From assembly GCA_012799845.1 (NCBI GenBank), contig JAAZKL010000234.1:1-18677 (forward strand): a stretch of DNA of 18,677 nt, in the 5' to 3' direction. This stretch comes from Clostridiaceae bacterium (GTDB lineage: Bacteria; Bacillota; Clostridia; Acetivibrionales; DTU013). The notes under the pieces are model-generated. The model had not been told where the DNA came from. It worked only from the letters and a program-made list of their open reading frames with translations, and searched no databases. The translations under genes were made by a program, and so were the position numbers. Below, piece by piece: positions 7,394-14,694 of this stretch. The stretch's first letter is position 1, and each line of letters starts with the position of its first letter.

Positions 7394-8281
7394 CTACCTG
7401 GCGTTTTTCTTCCTGTACTGCAATGGCGTCTGGCCGGCATATTTCTTGAACATTTCGTTGAAGCGCTGTTGATTTGAAAAACCTACACTAAGTGCAATGT
7501 CGCTGATCCTGAGACTTGTGTCCACAAGCAGCTCTTTAGCCCTGTCAATGCGGACCCTGAGCAGATAGCTGATAGGGCTCACGCCCGTTTCCTCCTTGAA
7601 TGCCCTTGTAAAATAGCTTGGGCTGAGGAAGACATATTTTGCTATATCTCCCAGCGAGATATCACGTTCGAAGTTGTTGTGGATGTAATTTATGGCTATG
7701 CCGATAAGCTCCTTGAGTTTCGGGCTTTTCAGTTTTATGCTGTTTTCCCACTCCATCTTCAGGGCACGCGAAAGCAGCACAAACAGTTCCATTATAAGAA
7801 GATAATTGAGGAATTCGCTGCCGGGCTCTAAGCTCTCCCTCTCTTTCATTATCCTGTTCAGCAGAACGACTATCTCATTTTTGGGACTGACCTTCAGCTT
7901 GATATACGGACTCTCTCCCTTGCTGCTGACGAAATTGAGGAAATCCTCCAGCGGGATTTGTGCATATTCGCCATCTATCCTGTTTTCGAACGTAAAGTAG
8001 AGGACGATGAACTCGCATCCGCTTTCCGACTTGACTATGAACTTGTGGTACTGCATGGGCTTGATTATTATGATGTCATTGGGGCCCATCTCCACCTTGT
8101 GGCCTGATACCTCAAATACCGCAAAGCCCTTTTTCATGTACACCATTTCATAATTTTCGTGCCTGTTGGGCTCCATGGACCAGGTGGCATCCTGGATCCT
8201 TTCGAGAGTCCGGATTATCACAGGCAGGAAATTCGAAGAATTCAGCAGCCCTTCCCACGCCTTCGGCAGGAGATTGTCCAT
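7394..8281 (-). CDS. AraC-family transcriptional regulator with cupin sensor domain
   Basis: DNA-binding regulator of 295 residues. The N-terminal half (about 35-110) looks like the cupin ligand-binding fold of AraC proteins, with alternating hydrophobic strands and GPNDIIIIKPMQYHKF. The C-terminal half (about 190-290) has the two helix-turn-helix units: DISLGDIAKYVFLSPSYFTR followed by the signature FSNQQRFNEMFKKYAGQTP and a YRKK end. The start is ATG 8281, with AGAGGTG six bases upstream. A GTG at 8290 falls before the ribosome binding site and is rejected. It lies upstream of leuC in the same direction, but that does not prove it controls leucine genes; AraC proteins of this type often respond to sugars or other carbon sources. 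Confidence 0.92.
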   Translation of the reverse strand: MDNLLPKAWEGLLNSSNFLPVIIRTLERIQDATWSMEPNRHENYEMVYMKKGFAVFEVSGHKVEMGPNDIIIIKPMQYHKFIVKSESGCEFIVLYFTFENRIDGEYAQIPLEDFLNFVSSKGESPYIKLKVSPKNEIVVLLNRIMKERESLEPGSEFLNYLLIMELFVLLSRALKMEWENSIKLKSPKLKELIGIAINYIHNNFERDISLGDIAKYVFLSPSYFTRAFKEETGVSPISYLLRVRIDRAKELLVDTSLRISDIALSVGFSNQQRFNEMFKKYAGQTPLQYRKKNAR

Positions 8282-8306
8282 CAGATTCACCTCTGCTTTC
8301 TATTAA

Positions 8307-8335
8307 ATTATAGCATTGCTGACAGCCATTGAAAA
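8307..8335 (-). promoter_or_regulatory. Promoter of the AraC-family gene
   Basis: On the minus strand TTTTCA (8330-8335) and a perfect TATAAT (8307-8312) are separated by 17 bases. Transcription would begin near 8300, leaving a leader of only about 20 bases that contains the AGAGGTG ribosome binding site. Confidence 0.6.
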
Positions 8336-8356
8336 TAGGGGGACAGTTTCTGAAGG

Positions 8357-8450
8357 GCAACGCTATCCTGTCGGGATCTGGTGCTGAGCGATAGTTGCCG
8401 AAAGCAGTGCGATCCTGCCGGGATCTGGTGCTGTGGGATAACTCCCGAAA
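8357..8450. repeat. Two 47-bp tandem repeats
   Basis: Units 8357-8403 and 8404-8450 share TCC TG(T/C)CGGGATCTGGTGCTG and end in CCGAAA. They lie just upstream of the AraC-gene promoter. The 47-bp period equals that of the dimer between leuD and leuB, although the sequence differs. Confidence 0.8.
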
Positions 8451-8473
8451 GCATAGTGAACATTTCAGGGGAG

Positions 8474-8541
8474 TTCCGCTGAATGAGGAAAATTCCGCTG
8501 AATGGAGTAGCTCCGCTTAATGGGGGAAATTCCGCTGAATG
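8474..8541. repeat. Four 18/19-bp tandem repeats
   Basis: Copies of TTCCGCTGAATG begin at 8474, 8493, 8511 (CTCCGCTTAATG) and 8530. Together with the preceding 47-bp pair they fill most of 8357-8541 in the 438-bp gap (8282-8719). The rest of the gap (8542-8711) is AT-rich with no gene, and contains a 17-bp direct repeat, CAAAAATGCA(A/G)GTAAAG, at 8544-8560 and 8691-8707. Confidence 0.8.
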
Positions 8542-8711
8542 TGCAAAAATGCAAGTAAAGTAATCAGCAATGAAATTTTTCATTAACCATAATAATGAAT
8601 GAGTGATTTTATGTCGACGAATATTGCAATTATTCAATAAAATTGACGGGAAATAATCGCTTTAGTTGAAAATTTGAGCACACCGCCTGACAAAAATGCA
8701 GGTAAAGAGAC

Positions 8712-8729
8712 GGGGGCCATCAGGCCTCC
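8712..8729 (-). terminator. Possible terminator hairpin at the ydbC-like stop codon
   Basis: Arms 8712-8718 and 8723-8729 pair at six of seven positions around a four-base loop that contains the stop codon of the small PC4-type gene. The following minus-strand sequence is only mildly T-rich (GTCTCTTTA), so this is a weak call. Confidence 0.3.
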
Positions 8730-8956
8730 ATCTCCTCGGGATCGAACGCTACCAACAGCTTTTTTAGTTCCTCCACTTCACTTCTGCTCAGCGTTATCCC
8801 CCTTCCCATCTTCTCATGGTTTTCGTCCCAGTCCCTTATATCCAGTTTGGGCTTGCGTTCGTTCCAACTGACAAGGTTGACTTCTTTTTTCCATCCTTTG
8901 GTGCCTTCTCCGATTACCCCGATAGATTTTTTGATTTCATACTTCAGATCTGACAT
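8720..8956 (-). CDS. YdbC-family PC4-domain (ssDNA-binding) protein
   Basis: A 78-residue protein of the small YdbC/PC4-like family common in Firmicutes. The family pattern is clear: MSDLKYEIKKSIGVIGEGTK, then WKKEVNLVSWNERKPKLDIR, DWDENHEKMGRGITLS, and a C-terminal helix EVEELKKLLVAF. These proteins share the fold of the eukaryotic coactivator PC4 and bind single-stranded DNA; their cellular job in bacteria is poorly defined. The ATG at 8956 has AAAGGAGT upstream with good spacing. It appears monocistronic, lying between the AraC-type gene and the tad operon. The ribosome binding site resembles the core of the tandem repeats directly upstream of it. Confidence 0.9.
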   Translation of the reverse strand: MSDLKYEIKKSIGVIGEGTKGWKKEVNLVSWNERKPKLDIRDWDENHEKMGRGITLSRSEVEELKKLLVAFDPEEMEA

Positions 8957-8983
8957 ATCATTACTCCTTTCAGTCTATGGTTT

Positions 8984-9083
8984 GGTGTAACTCCTCAGTA
9001 ACAGGCAAGGTGTAACTCCTCAGCAACAGGTAATGTGACACTCCTCGGAAAGAGGTAAGGTGACACTCCTCTGCAGTGGAGCA
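8984..9083. repeat. Four 25-bp tandem repeats upstream of the YdbC-like gene
   Basis: Units start at 8984, 9009, 9034 and 9059. The plus-strand core is GGTGTAACTCCTCAG; on the minus strand each unit therefore shows CTGAGGAGT, close to the real ribosome binding site of the downstream gene (CTGAAAGGAGT). The array may have grown from that site. Confidence 0.85.
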
Positions 9084-9177
9084 TTCCTTTATGGACAAGG
9101 GCCATTCCAACACTTAAGGAATACAACGCACAGGACGAGCAACATTCCCTCATTTGAGTAATGCCAAGCGCATGGCG

Positions 9178-9269
9178 AGGAATGTCTCAACTTTTAAGGA
9201 TTGTCCCCATGTTGAGGAATGTCCCAACTCTTAGGGAATGTCCCCATGTTGGGAAATGTCACGCATTCG
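9178..9269. repeat. 18/19-bp tandem repeats forming 37-bp dimers
   Basis: Units start at 9178, 9197, 9215, 9234 and 9252, alternating AGGAATGTCTCAACTTTTA-like and AGGATTGTCCCCATGTTG-like forms. Weaker copies of the CATTCC motif extend back to about 9085. This and the 25-bp array fill most of the 395-bp gap (8957-9351); no gene is seen there. Confidence 0.8.
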
Positions 9270-9351
9270 AATCATCATCGTGACGCCCTCTCCAAAGGGC
9301 ATGCCTTTCGCAATGTGGAGCATCCCAACGGTCGATGAGTGTCACCTCTCA

Positions 9352-10035
9352 TTATTTGTCACGGTCCGGTATGGCCGAGAGTTCGACCCGTCCGTTGCTT
9401 TTTGCATAAGCAAGGAATACCGCCTGCTCCTGGGTCACCTCAAGCAATATGTATCTGGGAACTTTTCCTGTCCCGCCGTCTTTCACAGGTTCCCCGTCTT
9501 CGTCGACAAAACCTGCTATCCTTATATTTTTCATCATCCTGATTCCGGTCTGTGCTGGCGGAACACTCAGCACACCCGGCGCTTCCGGGCAGACGCCGTC
9601 CTGGTTCAGGTGGTTCGGGACAAAAACAACGTCTACATATTGGTCCTTTTCCAACTGCCAGGCATTTACCTGATCCCATTCGGGCTTCAGGCTAAACAGT
9701 CTGTTTGACTTGTTCAGCGCCTCAACTGCATCAGACTCTTTTTCCGTCAGCCTGCCCCTGAGCAGCACTTCCCCATCGTAAATGTCAGCGGCCGCCCTCA
9801 TGCCGACAGCCTCATCGATGTTTCTGACAGCATCCCTGTGCACAGCGCCGCTGCTTATTTCCCTGATCTCCAGCATATCGCCGGTTATAACGGCGTCCAT
9901 GCCGATGTTCCGCGCTGCAACGACCACCTTTTCCCTGGTCTCGTACCCGGAAGCATTCGATATTATCTTCATCTCGATCACGATTAGCAGAATAATTATA
10001 GCAAAAGCACCGCAAATCCAGCCATATCTTCTCAT
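9352..10035 (-). CDS. cpaB: Flp pilus assembly protein CpaB-like (SAF domain)
   Basis: A 227-residue protein with a single N-terminal membrane segment (residues about 5-22) and an extracellular SAF domain: VVVAARNIGMDAVITGDMLE, then the AVGMRAAADIYDGEVLLRGRL stretch (about 36-97). This layout is that of CpaB/RcpC. In Gram-negative Tad systems CpaB works with the secretin; in single-membrane bacteria it is kept without one and may act in the cell wall. The start is ATG 10035, with AGGTG five bases upstream; the longer frame to 10110 overlaps the previous gene and has no binding site. It is the last visible gene of the tad operon, 28 bp after the TadE-like gene. No terminator is evident downstream. 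Confidence 0.85.
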   Translation of the reverse strand: MRRYGWICGAFAIIILLIVIEMKIISNASGYETREKVVVAARNIGMDAVITGDMLEIREISSGAVHRDAVRNIDEAVGMRAAADIYDGEVLLRGRLTEKESDAVEALNKSNRLFSLKPEWDQVNAWQLEKDQYVDVVFVPNHLNQDGVCPEAPGVLSVPPAQTGIRMMKNIRIAGFVDEDGEPVKDGGTGKVPRYILLEVTQEQAVFLAYAKSNGRVELSAIPDRDK

Positions 10036-10063
10036 AACCGCACCTGCATCATCAGTTTTTCGC

Positions 10064-10591
10064 TCAGTTGTTGACCGGTATTTCCGTGTCAACATGTACG
10101 ATAATCTCAATATAGTCCTTGCCCAGCATTTTCAGTATGACGCTTCTGTAAAGCGACGGCCTTACAGGCACACAGATGCTGCTGTGGACAGCCGGCCTGG
10201 TTATCGACACTCCATCGGGGCATTGTACTGGGAAACTGTCGGTGAAGATCTCCAGGGACAGTACTTCCACGCGCGCCTCCGCCACGGAATCCGGCCCAGG
10301 CTCAAGGTCGTCGCGCAGCCTGAGGTTCGCACTCAGCATTTGCCTGTAGATCTCCAGGATCTCGGAACGTCCGGCCTCAATGCGGACTTTCCCCAAATCC
10401 GTACAGGATAGTGCATTGTAAGCCGAAATATTGGTCATGTCCACCGAATCCCTGATAATCCTTGCCTTCTCCATCAGTATATATTTTTCGATAACTGCCG
10501 AGAAAACCGGTAATATAACGAATACCAGCATCGCAGCCATCAATACTGTCTGCGTGACTGCACTCCCTTTTTCAAGGCCGCATTTTTTCAT
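10064..10591 (-). CDS. TadE/TadG-like minor pilin candidate
   Basis: A 175-residue protein with the layout of TadE-like pseudopilins. A short basic N-terminus (MKKCGLEKGSAVTQTVLM) leads into one hydrophobic helix (about 14-36) and then an outside domain with three cysteines. A type IV-like processing site could be KG/SAVTQ, but the usual Glu at +5 is Gln, so processing is uncertain. The ATG at 10591 lies five bases beyond the stop of the preceding gene; the only nearby binding-site-like sequence, AAGGTGG, is about 13 bases away, so translational coupling is likely. The function is inferred from position and topology, not from a strong sequence match. Confidence 0.65.
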   Translation of the reverse strand: MKKCGLEKGSAVTQTVLMAAMLVFVILPVFSAVIEKYILMEKARIIRDSVDMTNISAYNALSCTDLGKVRIEAGRSEILEIYRQMLSANLRLRDDLEPGPDSVAEARVEVLSLEIFTDSFPVQCPDGVSITRPAVHSSICVPVRPSLYRSVILKMLGKDYIEIIVHVDTEIPVNN

Positions 10592-10596
10592 TTGCG

Positions 10597-10974
10597 TCAG
10601 TTGACCACCTTTCGCGACATGGTCGATTTATCATAGACTAACCGCAAAGTCACATCGCCTCTGCCAAAAAGCGAAGTTATCCTGCTGTATGTGTATTCAC
10701 CCTCCACGCGCAGTTCAAGCTTTTCGCCCTGCCTGGCGTTTTCCGTGGCTGTTATGACCACTCCGGCAAGTCCTCTGCTTTCAAGTTCAGCCTTCAGTTC
10801 CTGTTTTTTATCGCTGCTCAGCCCTCCGGCATTCTCCATGTTCAGCAAAGCATTCCTGCATATCATGTCGATATCGGCCTTTACTGACAGAGGGATGAAA
10901 AATTCCACCATATAAACAAGCAGGAAAACTACAAATATGAGCATTATCCCTGTCACTACAGGTTTGACAGGCAT
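10597..10974 (-). CDS. TadE-like small membrane protein of the Tad locus
   Basis: 125 residues: a short N-terminus, one membrane helix (about 7-28, ending MVEFFIPL) and an outside domain with LSSDKKQELKAELESRGLAG and a beta-rich tail GEKLELRVEGEYTY. The layout resembles the clostridial Tad-locus proteins annotated as TadE-like or DUF4320; I cannot distinguish these by eye. The start is ATG 10974 because AAGGAGG lies nine bases upstream; the frame extends to 10998 but that part contains the binding site. It sits between the pilin gene and a second TadE-like gene, so a minor pilin or pilin-assembly role is likely. Confidence 0.65.
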   Translation of the reverse strand: MPVKPVVTGIMLIFVVFLLVYMVEFFIPLSVKADIDMICRNALLNMENAGGLSSDKKQELKAELESRGLAGVVITATENARQGEKLELRVEGEYTYSRITSLFGRGDVTLRLVYDKSTMSRKVVN

Positions 10975-10992
10975 AGCACCAGCCCTCCTTAA

Positions 10993-11024
10993 TATCATCT
11001 CTGCCGGGTATCATCTCTGCCAGG
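10993..11024. repeat. Two 16-bp tandem repeats in the pilin-tadE gap
   Basis: TATCATCTCTGCCGGG (10993-11008) is followed directly by TATCATCTCTGCCAGG (11009-11024), 15 of 16 bases identical. Confidence 0.85.
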
Positions 11025-11092
11025 CAAAGCAGATAACATACCCATTGCCTGAAAGCATACCGGTACGCCGCTTATACGATCAGTGGACTTAA

Positions 11093-11115
11093 GGAAACAG
11101 AAGGCATCTGTTGCC
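11093..11115 (-). promoter_or_regulatory. Hairpin just after the pilin gene
   Basis: Arms 11093-11101 and 11107-11115 pair at eight of nine positions with a five-base loop, starting only four bases after the pilin stop. There is no proper T-tract, so a partial terminator or a transcript-stabilising hairpin is more likely than a full stop. Either would raise pilin output relative to the downstream genes. Confidence 0.35.
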
Positions 11116-11118
11116 CGG

Positions 11119-11328
11119 CTATACAGATGTTGGGAATATGCTTTTGGCTATGGTATTCTCCCACCATTCCCCGAGGCTTGTTATCAGGTTTTTGGCAAAA
11201 CTCTGCATGCTGGGAATTACGATGAAACCCGCTATTATCAGCGCCGCCGCTATGCCGAGCAGCTCATTCAGTCCGAATCCGCCCTGCCTGTCGATAAACC
11301 TGTCCCTGATCAATTTACCTAATTTCAT
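11119..11328 (-). CDS. Small Flp-like pilin subunit
   Basis: A 69-residue preprotein that is probably the structural subunit of the pilus. A basic leader (MKLGKLIRDRFIDRQGG) ends at a prepilin cleavage site G17/F18, and the mature part starts FGLNE with the key Glu at +5 (E22). A long hydrophobic helix follows (about 20-42), then a short C-terminal tail ITSLGEWWENTIAKSIFPTS. This matches the Flp/type IVb pilin plan, with a mature size near 52 residues. ATG 11328 has GGGAGG seven bases upstream. It follows tadC by 14 bp. A prepilin peptidase is required but is not in the window. Confidence 0.75.
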   Translation of the reverse strand: MKLGKLIRDRFIDRQGGFGLNELLGIAAALIIAGFIVIPSMQSFAKNLITSLGEWWENTIAKSIFPTSV

Positions 11329-11342
11329 TCCGCATCCTCCCT

Positions 11343-12251
11343 TCAGTTTATAAATATCTTCCCCACAGCCTGACCAACCTCGCCGAGCATGGGGACGATC
11401 ATCATCACAGCCACGATCGCAACGAATACCGCTGCGGCTGCAACAGCTCTGTTTCTGCAGCTGTCGGTCTCCGCCTGTATGTAGTTGAAGTATTTCTTGT
11501 ACATGATATCCTCCTGCTTCTCAAGCAGGTCCTTGTTGTCGCCCGTATCTATCCCCTGTTTCAGGGCTATGCAAAGCGTCTCCGCTTCATGCGTGTCAAA
11601 ACTGGAACGCAGTTCCTCCAGGGCGCTGTCGATATCCAGCGTCAGTTCATACCTGGCGGCCAGCTTTATAAGCACATCCCTGATCTCCATGTCATCCGTC
11701 GTTTCATAAACGGTCCTTACGGCGTCGGTCGGCTTGACTCCCGAGGATATCTGGTTGTGCAGGTACTTGTATATCTTGTATATATGCTTCTGGAAGCGCA
11801 GGTTCATTTTGCGCTTGTTGGCGGATATCACGGCCGTCACTGCGGAGTTCAGCAGGACCACCGATGCGGCCGGCCTGATGATGTCCGGATAATTAACGCA
11901 CAGTGCCGCCAGGAATAACACTCCAGACGCCACATATCTTACGAGGATGTATATGACAGGAGCGTGCTCCCCCCTGTATCCGGCTTTTCTCATTTTGTCC
12001 CTGGCCTTTTTGTATATGCTCCCTTCCCCGATCCTTTTTTCGCAGGCAGCCAGGCTCTGCCCGACCAGCATCGTACAGCGCCTGTATATCGATGCAGCCG
12101 GCTTTCTTGCTCCCATCGCTTCCAGTACGCGTCTCGATCCTCTCAACGCTGCTCCTTTGGAAAGAATGGTTCCCAGCAGCACATTTGCGGCGGCCATCAG
12201 CAAAAACATGATCCTGTTTTCATGATATATAACTGCAATGTGATCCAGCAT
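11343..12251 (-). CDS. tadC: Tad pilus inner-membrane platform protein TadC-like
   Basis: 302 residues. A first membrane segment (about 14-31) is followed by a cytoplasmic part, then two more hydrophobic stretches (about 101-145). The type II secretion F-type domain follows (about 160-265), with YLHNQISSGVKPTDAVRTVY and LCIALKQGIDTG, and a C-terminal membrane helix (about 270-292). The pattern GxxxxxALxxL..F....E is that of the GSPII_F/TadC domain. The second platform protein next to TadB, it anchors the TadA motor. The ATG at 12251 has GGGGTG five bases upstream. It is separated from tadB by 268 bp of tandem repeats, unusual for genes whose products work together. Confidence 0.82.
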   Translation of the reverse strand: MLDHIAVIYHENRIMFLLMAAANVLLGTILSKGAALRGSRRVLEAMGARKPAASIYRRCTMLVGQSLAACEKRIGEGSIYKKARDKMRKAGYRGEHAPVIYILVRYVASGVLFLAALCVNYPDIIRPAASVVLLNSAVTAVISANKRKMNLRFQKHIYKIYKYLHNQISSGVKPTDAVRTVYETTDDMEIRDVLIKLAARYELTLDIDSALEELRSSFDTHEAETLCIALKQGIDTGDNKDLLEKQEDIMYKKYFNYIQAETDSCRNRAVAAAAVFVAIVAVMMIVPMLGEVGQAVGKIFIN

Positions 12252-12267
12252 TATATCACCCCATGTT

Positions 12268-12505
12268 ACGCCTCATATTTCCTTAGTGCTCTATCTTCCC
12301 TCAGTGTCCCATATTCGTGTAGTCCTCATATGCCTTTAGCGCCCTATATTCCGGCAGCGCCTTATATTTCTACAGCACCCTATATTCCGGCAGCGCCTTG
12401 TATTCCTGCAGCGCCTCATATGCCTGCAGAGCCTCAAATTCCTCTAGTGCCGCGTGTCCCTTTAATTCTCCACATTCCTGTAGTGCCCCGTACTTCTGTT
12501 CTGCT
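12268..12505. repeat. About thirteen 18-bp degenerate tandem repeats between tadB and tadC
   Basis: Plus-strand consensus is close to GCGCCCTATATTCC(G/T)GCA, best preserved at 12340-12430 and decaying outwards. The period of 18 is constant apart from a few one-base changes. In one plus-strand frame it reads as an APYIPA-like hexapeptide, but there is no start signal and it lies between minus-strand operon genes, so I treat it as non-coding. Confidence 0.9.
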
Positions 12506-12519
12506 GATCCTTCGAGCCT

Positions 12520-13503
12520 TTACCGGCTTTTGAACCTGGTTATGCCTGCGGCCAGGTAAAACCCGAATGCATACATCACGGTGAACACCGTCAGCAGGAG
12601 TTTCCCGTTCAGCGTTTCCAGGTAAAAGCTCCCCACCTTCGGCGACATGCTGATAAAAAAGTACGATATGGGCAATACGGCGAACATGATGGCATATATA
12701 ACGACCCTGTCCCTGTATGTAGATATCCTGCGCCTGTTATATTCCTCATCGATTTTGTAAAACTGGTTTTCAAGGTTCGCCAGCAACTTTTTTATATCGC
12801 CCCTGTGCCTGATGCTCAGCTTGATGTTTAGGATAAAATCGCTGAATTGGGCATCGTCCACCTTCATCTGCAGCATGTCCAGCGCCTCGCATGGATCCAT
12901 GCCGCGGTTCACCTGTATGACCATGTCCCTTATGAATGACTGCAGAGGCTCTCCTATATTGGAATCAAGCGACTTCTCGAATGCATACATGATGTTTTCC
13001 TTCACAGAGCACCATCTGCTGAGCACTGATATGTACTCGGACAGTTTCTTCCTGACGGTCTCCGCATTGTACCTCGCCAGGAGCTCCAGCAGAAACAGCG
13101 GCGTCATGGCCAGTATGCCGCTTATCACGGCTGCGGAAGGCACGAATCTCAGTATGCCGTATGCATACCGGTATACTGAAACGAATATCAGCAGAACCAG
13201 GAGCACAAGGATGTAAATGTTCATAAAAGGTATATAATGCCGTATATTCGATTTTTCAATATAATGCAGTTCGATCCGCTCGAGCAGGTTAAGCCTGTCC
13301 TTCTGCCGCGCCCCATAACTGACGGGATCGATACTGTGCCGGCTGTTCCTGAAAGCGGCGGACCTGTTGCCCGGCGCCGCCTGACGAAACCAGTTCTTCA
13401 GCCTTTCTACTGCATTGGCCCGACTGAAGTGCCTGGCGACCATCACCGCAAACACCGCATCCGCGGCAAGAAGCAAAGCCGATACGAAAATCAACACCGT
13501 CAT
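12520..13503 (-). CDS. tadB: Tad pilus inner-membrane platform protein TadB-like
   Basis: About 327 residues. A membrane segment at the N-terminus is followed by a basic linker, then a double hydrophobic region (about 95-145). The type II secretion F-type domain comes next (about 165-265), with LSEYISVLSRWCSVKENIMY, VNRGMDPCEALDML and FILNIKLSIRHRGDIKKLL. Two C-terminal membrane helices follow. It is the partner of TadC in the pilus platform. The start codon overlaps the tadA stop (TGATG), so translation is coupled. Alternative starts are the GTG at 13506 and a GTG at 13497, the latter better spaced from GGGAG. The protein differs from TadC, so they are not recent duplicates. Confidence 0.82.
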   Translation of the reverse strand: MTVLIFVSALLLAADAVFAVMVARHFSRANAVERLKNWFRQAAPGNRSAAFRNSRHSIDPVSYGARQKDRLNLLERIELHYIEKSNIRHYIPFMNIYILVLLVLLIFVSVYRYAYGILRFVPSAAVISGILAMTPLFLLELLARYNAETVRKKLSEYISVLSRWCSVKENIMYAFEKSLDSNIGEPLQSFIRDMVIQVNRGMDPCEALDMLQMKVDDAQFSDFILNIKLSIRHRGDIKKLLANLENQFYKIDEEYNRRRISTYRDRVVIYAIMFAVLPISYFFISMSPKVGSFYLETLNGKLLLTVFTVMYAFGFYLAAGITRFKSR

Positions 13504-14693
13504 CACTCCCTGTCCGCAGGATACAGCCTTTTGTAGGTGAACCTGTCTGCCTGCCCGTCATATCCGCATACTTCGAGGACTTCCACGACGCGGAACTCTT
13601 TGAGGTAGAATATGACGTTTATGCTCCTGCCCAATATTTCCTTGATCGTCTTTTCGCTTTCGCCGATATTGGCTCCCTTGCTAAGCGTCAGCAGACGCCC
13701 GAACGCGTCCTCGGCGCTTTCGGAGTGAGTGGTCGCGATGCCCCTGTGTCCGGAAAACGCCGCCTTTATGAATTCCCAGGCTTCATCCCCCGTGATCTCT
13801 CCGACACAATACGTATCAAGCGACATCGTCAACCCGTCTTTTACGAGGTCTTTCAATGTTATTGGCCTTCCGCCCTCATTCCGCTTTTTGATCCTCTGCT
13901 CGATGCAGTAGGGCTTGTCCGGATAGATCTCGGCGTCGGATTCCACGATGAGCACCCGCTCCATTTCCGGCAGCATGTTTATGAAGGCCCGCATTAACGT
14001 GGTCTTGCCTGCCGCTCCCTTACCGCAGAACAACACGGAAGCGTCACTGGCAGCCAAACTCCCGAGCAGGGCTGCAAGCTCGTCGTCCAGCATCCCGAGC
14101 CGCTTCAGATCCTCTATCGTGTAACTGTTTTTTCTGTGCTTGCGTATGCTGATGGCCGGGCTCGAAATATTCCTGGGCTTGATGGAAACGTTTATGCGCA
14201 GCCTGTACTTTTCATCGGTAACCCTGCAGTGGCTGTCGTTTTCGTTCAGTATTCCACCATTGCGGATGGCCACCAGCTTGCAGTATGTATCGAATACCTT
14301 TTCACTGCCGAAGTTGACGGGTATCTTGCTGCGGACTCCGTGCCTCTTTATTACAAACTGGTCATAGTAAGTGCCGTCGATATCGGTGATGTCCTCATCG
14401 TCTATATATGGCTGTAGCAGGCCATACCCGAACATAAAATCCATGACCTTCCTGATAAGTTCGTCCCTGTCGATACCCAAATGGTACCTGTGCAGGTCGA
14501 TATCCTTTATGATCGCCGTCTCCAGCGCGCTCCTCGGGGCGCGCCCGGCCGAAACGTCCGCCACCAGCGATGGGCATTCCCTCAGGATGTCATTCGTGAT
14601 GCCGGATATGACGGAGCTTATGTCACGATTGGCTTTTTCGGCTGCGTTCGGTCTTTCAAAAAACAGTTTATGATGCGACTTGACCACAGGCAT
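13503..14693 (-). CDS. tadA: Tad pilus motor ATPase TadA/CpaF
   Basis: Secretion ATPase that drives pilin polymerisation; 396 residues, cytoplasmic. Motifs are Walker A GKGAAGKT (224-231), an Asp/Glu box in RVLIVESDAEIY (246-257), the VGEITGDEAWEF block (297-308) and the His box ATTHSESAEDAFGRL (H323). The N-terminal domain with MDFMFGYGLLQPYIDDEDITDI is the CpaF/TadA type. The Gly-Glu-Val-Arg-Gly block common in CpaF reads GEITGD here, and the P-loop carries Ala-Ala instead of Ser-Gly, but the catalytic Lys-Thr is intact. The ATG at 14693 is one base after the kinase stop, and its ribosome binding site GGAGGGATT lies inside the last codons of the kinase gene, which points to coupled translation. 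Confidence 0.92.
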   Translation of the reverse strand: MPVVKSHHKLFFERPNAAEKANRDISSVISGITNDILRECPSLVADVSAGRAPRSALETAIIKDIDLHRYHLGIDRDELIRKVMDFMFGYGLLQPYIDDEDITDIDGTYYDQFVIKRHGVRSKIPVNFGSEKVFDTYCKLVAIRNGGILNENDSHCRVTDEKYRLRINVSIKPRNISSPAISIRKHRKNSYTIEDLKRLGMLDDELAALLGSLAASDASVLFCGKGAAGKTTLMRAFINMLPEMERVLIVESDAEIYPDKPYCIEQRIKKRNEGGRPITLKDLVKDGLTMSLDTYCVGEITGDEAWEFIKAAFSGHRGIATTHSESAEDAFGRLLTLSKGANIGESEKTIKEILGRSINVIFYLKEFRVVEVLEVCGYDGQADRFTYKRLYPADRE

Positions 14694-14694
14694 A

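Noticed and set aside
3728..9269. CRISPR arrays
   Set aside because: The repeats are contiguous and degenerate with no unique spacers of constant length, and no cas genes are present.
9285..9312. Palindromic GGGCATGCC region as a terminator after cpaB
   Set aside because: The stems are short and imperfect with no T-tract in the minus direction; not enough to call.
11964..12533. Plus-strand frame encoding an APYIPA-like hexapeptide repeat protein
   Set aside because: It begins antisense to tadC, has no ribosome binding site, and its repeats are the non-coding 18-bp array whose period happens to keep the frame.
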